Source: Seiridium cupressi
Lineage: Eukaryota > Ascomycota > Sordariomycetes > Amphisphaeriales > Sporocadaceae
Reading direction: 5' to 3'
Assembly (NCBI GenBank): GCA_036674765.1
Contig: JARVKI010000104.1
Span: 81,375 to 145,374, forward strand
DNA: 64,000 nucleotides
The notes under the pieces were generated by a model. It was not told the origin of the DNA. It worked only from the letters and a program-made list of their open reading frames with translations, and searched no databases. Of the stretch, positions 47,703 through 57,800 are shown one piece after another. Both the position numbers and the translations under genes were made by a program. Every line of letters starts with the position of its first letter. Position 1 is the stretch's first letter.

Positions 47703-47843
47703 ATGCAGTTTCAAAATGTCCTCTTGGTTATCGGGATTAGCCTGTCAGTAACTATGGTCTCGGGAGCCGCCATCGACATCCGAACGACGACCCTCGATCC
47801 TAATGAAGATTCCAATGCCTGCCCCACGTGTGGTCCCCGTTAA
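47703..47843 (+). CDS. Small secreted peptide with signal sequence (possibly truncated)
   Basis: ATG 47703 opens 'MQFQNVLLVIGISLSVTMVSG', a textbook signal peptide with cleavage likely after 'VSGA', followed by about 24 residues ending 'NACPTCGPR' at TAA 47841-47843. A +1 frame overlapping its end (47803-48039) continues for 78 codons with several Cys ('NTCERM', 'ASCIDTMGVC', 'YGCGMCYG'), so the original may have been a longer Cys-rich secreted protein that suffered a frameshift. It is not recognised as any known family; effector status would be speculation. Confidence 0.42.
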   Translation: MQFQNVLLVIGISLSVTMVSGAAIDIRTTTLDPNEDSNACPTCGPR

Positions 47844-48484
47844 GATACCCCCGAGGAACACATGCGAACGAATGAGTAGTGCCAGCTTTGTTGCGTCCTG
47901 TATCGACACTATGGGTGTATGTGTGTATAAGGCACGGGGTGCTACAGTTTCCAGGAGGGCAACCCACCTATTATGGTATGGGTGCGGTATGTGCTATGGT
48001 GTATCAAAGCTTGTTTTGTGGCCGCCGAATGAATATTGAATCAGTCATTGGAGTATTAGGCATAGCGCATTGAACCAGTGACCTAAGCGGCTGATATTCC
48101 ATCGTACTTTGAATGGGGTGTATAGAGTATAACTACTCATTACCACAAATACATGTACTAGCTTAACAGGAAACCAAAATTCGCTTAAAGCTTAAAATTT
48201 GCGCTATGAGATAGATGCCTATACCATCGACTAAGCTAACGGTCAGCTCAATACTCCATGGTTGGCTCTATCTTCAATGGACGAATGGCCAAGTTATTTC
48301 AAAACACTCTGATGACATCCGGCGTATGTCATTCATTACTCCGCCTAATGTTCTGTTCTTGGTGGGCCATAATCCCTCAGCGTCTAGAACAGCATCGCCA
48401 TTGTATCACACGCATTGACTGGGACTAGACGGCGACTTTTGGTAATTTTCAAGCTATGGCACATAGTCGTCAACTTCCTCGTTT
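47844..48484. other. Flank of the secreted-peptide ORF
   Basis: Holds the Cys-containing alternative frame to 48039 and otherwise nothing recognisable. Confidence 0.35.
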
Positions 48485-49270
48485 GTGGTATCTACCTCAA
48501 CATCATCGTCGCAAAGCACCACATCTACCATTTCAAGTTTGACGTCGGAGGCCGTCATGTCGACTTCAACCGACTCTTCCATTTCTTCTCTGGCGGCTTC
48601 TTCAACAGGTTCGACGACGGCAGAGTCTCCCACCACGTCCGAGTCCTCGACCACTTCATCGACGACAGGTTCCTCTAGCACCTCCGAATCTACAACTTCA
48701 ACTACTTCGACAACGACGAAATCTTCCACTGCATCTGAGACTATCAGTTCAACCTCATCCACCACAACAGAATCTTCCACTACGTCAAGTTCTGCAACTA
48801 TGACCGCCACATGCCCTTGCTCAACAATCACTGGAAGCTATGTGCTGCAGGCTTTTCCTATCACTGGTGATGTCACCGTATATGGCAATTTTGCTAAACT
48901 GCAAAGCGCTTTCGGATCTGGGTATGGCGTTTATTTCAATGCGAACCGGCAAAACACTCAGCAGTTTCGCTTTAAGCCGATTGTTCCTTCGAAATAGCCG
49001 ATGGTAGCCTACTTGCCATGGTGGGTGACCAAGTCAACCGCCATTACCAGTACTTCTTTCCCAGCGTTCAGGCTGCTTCTAACCTTATCAACGTGAACTG
49101 GGAGGCGAACGTCTGCAACATGAATCCTGATAATACTCTCGCTTGTACTGTACTTTCAAGTCACGCCTGGTGACCCTCAGTTAGAGATTGGGGATCAAAC
49201 TACGGAGAAGAACTTACTATCAACTTGGTACCTGTGCCTGGTCAAGTTCCTACTCAATGGAAGAGGGCAC
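48485..49270 (+). pseudogene. Ser/Thr-rich wall- or secreted-type protein relic
   Basis: An open frame of 170 codons starts without ATG and is almost only Ser/Thr for 110 residues (a mucin-like linker as in O-mannosylated wall proteins). It then has 'CPCSTITGSYVLQAFPITGDVTVYGNF'. The following domain is continuous only by hopping frames: 'QFRFKPIVP' to 'FEIADGSLLAMVGDQVN...INVNWEANVCNM' (shift near 48990), 'LACT' to 'LYFQVTPGDPQLEIGDQTT' (near 49150), then 'INLVPVPGQVPTQW' in yet another frame. At least three shifts plus a missing N-terminus mark it as dead. The domain was not identified. The opposite-strand acidic frame at 48454-48831 is a shadow of the Ser/Thr codons. Confidence 0.6.
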
Positions 49271-49814
49271 GCGCTGATGTGGGGAACGATAATATACGTT
49301 GGTCTGGGTGCAGCAGGTGTCGACCTTCGTCGTGTGCAGTTAGCGCTGACACACATAATCACTCACTTCGGCTTATTTATACTAGCTACTTCATCCCAAT
49401 TCCTCTTTTGCATTTGAGTATTGGGCCCAGCCTTGTGACAGCTCAGTAGAGGGACATTCGAAGTACCGGCAAGTTATGAGAGGTCACGTACCAGCAAGGC
49501 CAATTAGTATCGAGGATGTCACTTACAGAATAACGTTCAGAAACAATATCAAGAAAATTGGCTGTCGCTGTCGTTGCACCGTGGGGGCGAGAGGTTGCTG
49601 CTTAGACGGAGTTGACCTCAACCTCAACTTTCAGGAGCTCAGGAATACAAAGGAAATGAATACTACGATCATGCTATTACATGTGATTGGCATCATCAAC
49701 CGAGCAGGAAACTGTCGCTCCCCGATAAGTTGGATGGTACTTAGACAAAGGCGAAGCACGACGACATTAAGTAATTCGACCGGAAGCCACGATTATTTCT
49801 GTTCACGGCTGACC
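49271..49814. other. Intergenic, no supported gene
   Basis: Flank between the wall-protein relic and the deaminase gene; only shadow frames. Confidence 0.4.
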
Positions 49815-50578
49815 TCAGGCACTGCTAGTACAAGAAGCGCCCGAGCGAGTACACCCTTCCGGACAGCTATGACTTGGATCATATTGCCAGAAGAAATATG
49901 GATCTGTCTCGTTGGTCAGGACTTCGCCTATCAGCCTAGTTGTCGTGCCCATGTCGTAGGATTGACGGAAGATTTCCATCGACCCCACCCGGATCTGGCC
50001 CCACCCTTTCTCAATAAGGGTGTTGATGCTCGTTCCGTATATGTACTCCGCAAAGCCCGACCACTGTATGGCTGATGCACACATTGGACAGCTCTCGGCG
50101 TTTGTGTACAAGGAAAGCTCAGAGAAAACATCCTGGGCTTCTGCCGCCGTCATATTGTATGGACCTGTGGGATCAATAAAGATCTCACTGCAGTTCTTGA
50201 TGGCCGCCATTTCACCTGGCAGTGTCAGGCCATGCGTCTCGAACTGTATATATGGTTCTTACCATGAAGTGTTGGGTTTCCAGTGAGACTGTTTGAGTTG
50301 GCACCCATACACACCAGCTTCCCGAGTCCGTCGACAGTGTGGTTCACGATGACGGTGCCGAATGCGGCGAAAGGGCAAGGGTCATCCAGGACGTCGAACA
50401 GAGCCTCATTGGCTTTCCGCATCCAGTACGCCCGGGTACTAAAGGGTATTCCGTTGATCGAGAGTCCTGGCTCGCTTAACGGAGCCTGTTCCGATCGGCG
50501 GCCGATCCCACCATAGTGCTGATGCGCGAGGGCAAAGGGCAGTGCTGCCGCAAGGACGAGTAAAAGTCGTGCAGCCAT
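49815..50578 (-). CDS. Secreted cytidine/guanine-deaminase-like protein (CMP/dCMP deaminase fold)
   Basis: Two exons (50578-50263, 50215-49815) join in phase to 238 residues. A strong signal peptide opens it ('MAARLLLVLAAALPFALAHQ'). The zinc site is complete: 'NPTLHGEMAAI' (His and catalytic Glu; the intron splits the Gly codon) and 'CPMCASAIQWSGF' (two Cys). 'CPFAAFGTVIVN' and 'TTRLIGEVLTNET' also fit the CMP/dCMP-type deaminase fold. Most nucleobase deaminases are cytosolic, so a secreted form points to work on external bases or nucleosides. A Cys-bearing extension ends the protein. It is divergent from the second XanA-like gene over 344 bp with four GATA motifs and one TCGGCCGA. Intact; substrate (guanine, cytosine or other) unknown. 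Confidence 0.84.
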
Positions 50579-50922
50579 GATTGCTATTGGACCGGTTTTG
50601 TTTCAGATGTGTGGTATGATGCATGCTATCATGCCGAATCCCATTGCTTGAATAGATGTAGTCCAGCGTAGCACAATCTACCAGTGTTGATGATAGCCCT
50701 TATCAGAGCTCGGCCGAGGCGGACACGGACGACCCCACACCTCCGAACCGGCGAGTTCCGTCCTGCATCTCCAATCCAATGAGGGATATGGTTATGCAAA
50801 TGATAGAGCCCACGTTGGTGAGGGGCCGTTTGTCATAAGCTATAATGTTGCTTATCGGCCGTCGCAGAGACACGGTGATCGAACATCATAAGCTTACAGG
50901 AATTAATTGCACATTCAACAGT
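50579..50922. promoter_or_regulatory. Divergent promoter with GATA motifs and a TCGGCCGA palindrome
   Basis: CTCGGCCGAG at 50709-50718, followed by GCGGACAC (50719-50726), the same pairing as at 39795-39818. HGATAR matches: 50626-50631, 50691-50696, 50700-50705 and 50801-50806, against about one expected by chance. Confidence 0.5.
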
Positions 50923-52216
50923 ATGGGTTCTCTTGCTGAGCATCATTCTCCAGCTTTCAGAGTCTCCGCTTTACCTAAAGAGGACGGCAAGGAAACGAAC
51001 TTCGGAGCTGTGGTCGAGGGACTGGATCTAAGCACCATCAGCGGCATGCGCCCCTTAACCTAATTCTTGAAGAAGTCGGGCTAACTTGCTCTACAGACGC
51101 TGATGTTCAGGCGTTGAGAGACACAATTTGGCAAAACATAGTAATCATTGTTAAAGGTCAGAAAAGCTTGCCACCTATCAAGCAATGGGAGCTTGTGACC
51201 CGCTTCGACCCCGATGCACAACAGGTTCACTCGCATGGAGATTTGAAGAGCTTCAATAAAAATGGTGGCCTTCTATCGGTAATTGCCTAGTCACGCACTG
51301 TTCCCGTCGCTCCGCTAACCCGTTCTTGTAGAAAAGCCGTGACGTCCTAGGTATACCGGGGGCAGAAAACGTCCGCCTCATCGGCAAAGGCTACCAGGGT
51401 GCTGACCACTACGGTATCAAGGACAAGACAGTCAAGAAGCCCCTGAGTCACGACTGGCATGCATCCGCATTGCTGCAAGAGGACTTCGAAGCTGGCCATA
51501 CGCGCTTCCAGCGATGGCACATTGATGCGCCTTTGTACGAACGCGACCCAGCATGGTTCACCACTCTCCGGTGCATCAAGCGACCGACCGAACCAAAGGT
51601 GACGGTGCACTGGGATGACGGGTCCGACCAGACTATGGAAGTCGAACCTGGTTTGACAGCCTTCTTCAGCAACGTCCAGACGTATGAACTCATGACACCA
51701 GAGGAGCAGAAGATCGCCGACCACAGCTGGGTTGAGTATGCGCCGAAGCCGTACTCATGGATGGGAGACTGTCGCGGAAACTCGAACGGCCTAGGCGTCA
51801 TGTCCGAGGGGCGCGAAAAGAGTCTTGATGATCTCGGTGACTGGGATCCTGCGCACGTCAAGCGCTACCCTATGGTTTGGGTGAACCCAGTCACCGGAGC
51901 AAAGGCTTTTATGGTGCATGGAATATGCGTTAGAAAGGTGTTCCTTCGATCGTCGTCAGATGAGGAGCCTAGAGTTATCGATGATGTGGTCGAGATAAGA
52001 CGGTGGTTGAAGCCCATTCAGGAGCGTGTCTTGAAGCCCGAGTATATCATGCTTCCCAAGGTAGAGGAGGGCGATATCGTTATGTGGGCCAACTGGCAGT
52101 GTTTCCACACTGCCATTGACTACCCAGATGCGTACGGACCAAGGACGATGCATCAAGCTAACATCGGTGCATCATCTGCACCGGTTGGGCCGGTTGCGAT
52201 CCCTGCCGTGGCTTAA
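50923..52216 (+). CDS. TauD/TfdA-family Fe(II)/2-oxoglutarate dioxygenase, second XanA-like copy
   Basis: Three exons (50923-51043, 51097-51278, 51332-52216) join in phase to 395 residues. The first intron (51044-51096) begins GC, a GC-AG intron, supported by the phase and by 'STISDADVQALRD' across it. Iron ligands: 'RWHIDAPLY' (His-x-Asp) and the distal His in 'WQCFHTAIDY'; the Arg for 2-oxoglutarate is in 'YGPRTMHQANI'. It shares the XanA-type layout ('NFGAVVEGLDL', 'VTRFDPDAQ..HSHGD', 'VTVHWDDGS', 'VEYAPKPYSWMG', 'YPMVWVNPVTGAKAFMVH') but is clearly diverged from the first copy and may act on another substrate. The RIP-degraded block begins right after its stop. Confidence 0.87.
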
Positions 52217-53068
52217 TTATAGAGCAAAACTACGGGTAGCAGTTTAACTATTTATTAGTTTAATATCTTTCTATCTCTTAGTATTCCTTTTAATAAAGAG
52301 GATTAAAGACTTTTTCCGATGTAAAAAATTAAAAAGTAGCGGTTATAAATAGCATTTTTTATATTTATTTTAATTAAATATATAAGAAATTATATACGCT
52401 TTTTAAAAACTTTAATAAAGTAACTTTTTTAAATTTTAATTATAACCTTTGTTTTAAATCTTATTATATTAATTTTTTTATATTTATTAAATCTTTTATA
52501 TTATTAATAAAATATATATTTTTTATTAAATTTAATATATTTAATTTAAAGCCGTTAAATAATATTTAATAAAAAATATTATAATAAATAATATTTTTAT
52601 TAAACTTTTTTATAAATTATTTAAATAAATAAAAAAGTTTTTTATTAATTAATTAAAAAGATTTAACGTTATTATTATTATTTTTTATTATTATTATATA
52701 ATAAATAATAATTTTTACCGCGTTAAAAATATTTAAATAAATAAAACTTTATTTTTCTTTTTTTATTAATTAATTAAATCTTTTATTAATATTATTATTA
52801 CCGTTTTTTTATTATTATTACCGTTATTATTATCGTTATTAATTTATTAATAATTAGTTTTTAATTTTTTTTTATAATTTTTATTTATTATTATAAAAAT
52901 TATTTTAATTATTATTTTCGTATTACGTTAATTTATATAATTTAATTATAATATAATAATATTATTATTATAAAAATTACTTTTACTTTTATTAATAATT
53001 TAATTACGTTATTATAACGATTATTTTATAATAAAAATTATTTTTACTTTATATTTATAATTACTTTT

Positions 53069-53208
53069 TATTACGGTTTTATATATTAATAATTTAATAT
53101 ATTATTATTATACGAAAAAAAAGGAGAAAATTAAGTTTTAAATTAATATAATAGCTTTTTATAAACGTTATATTATTAACGCTTTAATAACGTTTTAATA
53201 TTATAATA
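53069..53208 (+). repeat. Left LTR of the RIP-degraded element
   Basis: Shares the ordered blocks TTTTATATATTAATAATTTA, TTATTATTATACGAA, AATTAAGTTTTAA and CTTTTTATAAACG with the other copies. Confidence 0.75.
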
Positions 53209-54756
53209 ATAACTTTACTTTTTAAACCGTAATTAATTATAATTATAATTATAAAACGCTATTTTACTTTATATATTTGCTAATTATAATTATATATAAG
53301 TTATCCGGTCCGCGTATAATTATTTATAATTGCGAAATGCTTAAATTAACGGGTAAAACGGCTTATACCGTTAACGCCCCGGCTGGTTTATACGTTTATA
53401 TTTTTATCGTCCCGGGATTTAATCTAGCTAATCCTAAAAATCCGAAAAATAAATACGGTTTTTTATTATTATAATTCTTTTTTATTAAAATTATATTATT
53501 ATTATATTTATATAACGCTTTTTTAATTATATTATAACGCTATTTTTTCGCTATTAATTATATTTATTTTTTATAATCCTAGCTTTTCTTTTAATAATAA
53601 CGATAATAATAACGATATTTTTATTAATTCTCGTTTTATTAACGATAAAAAGTTATAACTTATTTACGTTTAAATAATAAAAACCGTAAATCGTATTTAT
53701 AATAATAAAAAGAACTTTTATATATATTATTTACGAATTTACTTAAAATAGTTCAAAACCGCCGTTATTAAAGTAATATTTTTTAAATTAGCCTTTAAAC
53801 TATTTAAAATTTTATATCGCTTTATCGTAACCTTTATTTTTTATAAATAATGTAAAAAGCGTAAAGATTTATGCGAGCCGGTAATTTTATTATTTTAAAA
53901 TTATATTTTACCTTATTAACGTTATTTAAACGGCTACGATTATAACCGGCGATATTATCGATTTAATCGCCTTTTTTAATTATGTTTATCCTTTTTAACG
54001 TTTAATAAATCGCGAGGATTAAAAGCGTGGCTTAACCGTAAATCGTTATAATAATAACAGTAAGTTAAAGATATTTTAAAAGGTATCCAGCCGCGTCGCT
54101 ATAATTAACGTTATAATTAAACTTATAACCGCTTTTAAAGCTATTAAAAAAAGCTATTATATTAAATATAACTTAACCGCCGTTAAAAAGAACCGGGACG
54201 TAATTAAAAACGGTACCGTAACGCTTTAAAATCGTAGCTAATTATTTTACGCTTAAAAAAATGCTTATAATATACTTTTAAAAACCCGGGAAGGTAATAA
54301 CGTTTTTTATTCCCCCCGCCTTTGCCGCGCTTATAAAATCTTTATTTAAAAGGTTAAAATTATTATAAATTTTTATAAAATTAAACGCGTTTAAATAACG
54401 TTTTATTAACGTTTTATCTTTTTAATTACGCTTAAAAAGTGGCGATTAAAGTTATATTATTTAAAAAAACGCTAAACGTAACTTTTTTTATTACGTTTAT
54501 AATATTATTCGCGCCGAAATAATCGAGTTTAAATAAATAAACGAGGATTATAACCGGGAATTAAACGGTATTTTTATCGTTATTTAAACGTCTTTTTAAC
54601 GCGGTAACGAATTAAATTAATTAATATAACGCGATTTTTATAATTTATTATTATATTAATATCGTCTTTTTAACGTTTTTTAGCCGTATCCGCTTTTTTT
54701 AATAATAATTTATCGTTTTTTAATTTTAATTTATTATAATTTTTATAATTTAACCG

Positions 54757-54897
54757 TGTTACGGTTTTATATACTAGTAATTTAATATATTATTATTATA
54801 CGAAGAAGAAAAGAGAAAACTAAATTTTAAACTAATATAACGGCTTTTTATAAACGCCGTGCCGCTAACGCCTTAATAGCGTTTTAGTGCCGTAATA
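54757..54897 (+). repeat. Nested solo LTR, best-preserved copy
   Basis: It keeps the undamaged start TGTTACGG and a GC-richer 3' part (GCCGTGCCGCTAACGCC), so it is the least mutated copy. Flanks AACCG (left) and AGCCG (right) equal one 5-bp duplication with a single G-to-A change. Confidence 0.72.
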
Positions 54898-57800
54898 AGC
54901 CGGTATATTATTTTAGTTTTTAACCGGTATATTTTATAATTTATTTAGCCGGCGTACCGTTATATTTTTAACGTATTATTATTATTATATTTTTATATTT
55001 CCGTCTTTTAATCGCCTTTAAAACCTTATTTTATTTTAAAGTTAATAAAATTAAAATAATTATTTTACGTTTATTCCGTTTAAAGTAAATATTACCGTTA
55101 GCTTTTTTATCGGTTTATTTAAATTTTAGCGTTATAACACTTTTTCGCCTTTATTTCGCGTTTATTATTTTATTAAAATTAAATTAATAATATTAATTTC
55201 GTTAATAAAAACCGGTAAAATTCTTTAATTATATCGTTGTATTTTTTTAAATATTCGGCCGGTTTTTAAGAAAATTTATAAAGGTATAACTATTTAATTT
55301 TATATTTTAAACCGTTAAAACGAAAGCGGGAGTTTAATATTTTTTTAAAATATTACTCTTTTTTTCGGTATTAATATCGCTTTTATCCGTTATTAAAACG
55401 TTTATAATACGCCGGTTAAACGTTTTATTAATTAAAATTTAATTTAAGAAATTATCCTTTTAACGTTAAATTAAAAAAACGTAAAAGATTAAAAAAATCT
55501 TATATATTAATAATAATTTTATAATTATAATTCGGCGGTAAATTTAAAAAGTTAAAAGTAAGCTTATTTATTTATTATTTAATTTAATTAAAAGACGGCC
55601 GGAGTTAATATTTTTAATATTAATTTATATAAAATCGTTAATTTACGGTAACGCGGTATTAAAATAATATTTATCCGTAAAATATTTTTTTTATAAATCG
55701 GTTAATAATATTTTAATTACGGTTAAAATACGGTTTATTTTATCCGTTATTATTATAACGTTATAAAATTTTTATTATTATAAAACGGTTTTTAAAGCGT
55801 CGCTTTAACGTATTAACTCGGTTTTTATAAACGGGTTTTATTCGTAATTCGCAAAAAAAAGGGAGACTTTTATAAATTCGAATATTTAATTATTCGTCGC
55901 GAATTCCGTTAACGATAATTAATCGGCTTAATCGTTTTAATAAAACATATAATAAACTTTTAAATATTATTTTATAAAAGTATTAATTATTTTAATTTAA
56001 CCGTTAATTCCGGGTAAATTATTATAAATACGTATAATATAACGCTAAATTACCGGTTAAGTTTTTTTTAAAACGTTAAAATAAATTAAATATTACAATT
56101 TAAAACGATAATAATTAAAGTTTTATATAAGCGATATATTACCGTAATAAAAGTATTTACAAATATAATTATTAATATATTAAAAACAGGGATAAAATAA
56201 CGCATTTTCGTTAAGCGGTTTATTATTATTAATATATATTTATATATAATTTTATTTTTTTTATAATCGGGTAATAAACTTATATAATTAATAAAAAGGT
56301 TTAATTAAAAACGGAACGGTATTAATAATAAGTTAAAAAAGTTTAAAAAGGTTATTTTAAATATTTTAATTTATTAATATATATAATATTTTTTAACGAA
56401 AATAATTATATTTTTAAATAATTAAAGTTAAAAATACGTTTATTAAATAAAATTATACGTTTTATAACGTTTTAAATAATTAACTAACTTTAAATTATAT
56501 AAACGGTATAAAATTTAAAAGCGGAGCTTTTTTTTAAAAGGTATAAATAAGTAATTTAAAACGTAAATATAATTTTTATTCGCTTTATAATCGGCTTTTA
56601 CGATTTAAAATTAATATTTTATTATAATAAAAAACCTTATAAATAGTTTTTTTATAAAAGATTTTAAAATATATTATATTAAAAATAACGAATTATATAC
56701 CCGTTAAATTAACGTATTTATCGGTTTTAATATATTTAAAACGTATAATATAATTTAATAATTTAATAAAAGAAAGATTCGAGATTTATTCGCTATTTTA
56801 TCGTTAATAAAATTAAATTTATTAACCAGGGTAATATTTAAAAGTTAAAATAATATATTTAAAATAATAACGTATTTTTAAAATTATATATAATATAAAA
56901 TTTAAAATTATTTAAAAATTTAAATTATTTAATTTATTATTAATTTAATAATTTTATAATAGTAAAATATTATAAATTTTTATAATTTATAATAACTTTT
57001 ATAAATCTTTTTATATTTTAAAATTTAAAACGTTATTTTTTAAAAGCTTTTATAATTATAAAAAGTTTTTTATTATAAATTGTATAATTACACTTTATAA
57101 ATATATATTTAAATAAATAAAAAGTTATTAAATAAAAGGTTTAATCGTTTTTTATTTAAAATAATACGCTTTTAAAAGTTTAATCCGACGTATTGATTTT
57201 TAATATAATAAATCGTTAAAAGTTGTAATATATTAAAACCGGGGCCGATATAAAAGCGTTTTTAAACCGTTAAAAAGCCGTTACAGCGTTTTTTTAAAAG
57301 CGAACCCGGTTATTTTAATTAAAGTATTAATATTATTAATAATTTAATTATTAAAAGAAACCCTTTAATAAACCGATGGTAATAATTCGCAAAATTAATA
57401 AAACGTTAAAGGTTTTTTAAAATTTAAAAAAGTTTTTAATTTATAATAATTAAAACTTTATTAAAGTTTATTTTAATATTAAACGTAAATATAATAAAGC
57501 TTAAATATTTCGTTTTTATAATTTTAAACTTATACTTTTAAATATTTATAATTAAATTTACGTTTATAAGCCTTTAAATTATATTAATAACATAACGTTT
57601 ATAATTTTTTTAACCCGTTATAAATAAATATATTATCGAAATAAACGGTAATATATTTATTAAATATATTAAATAAAACGTAATTTATATAATATTAAAA
57701 TAAATTAAGCGTATTTATTATATTAAAATTCGTAATTAAATATTTAAATAAACCGAAACGGGTAATAAACGCTATTTTTATTCGTTTTTAAAAGCGATTT

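Noticed and set aside
48454..48831. Long minus-strand acidic open frame (125 codons)
   Set aside because: Its Val/Glu/Asp repeats are the reverse complement of the Ser/Thr codons of the plus-strand relic; a shadow frame.
53277..53474. 65-codon open frame in the AT-rich block
   Set aside because: Lies inside the RIP-degraded element, with no start context or recognisable domain; an open frame by chance.
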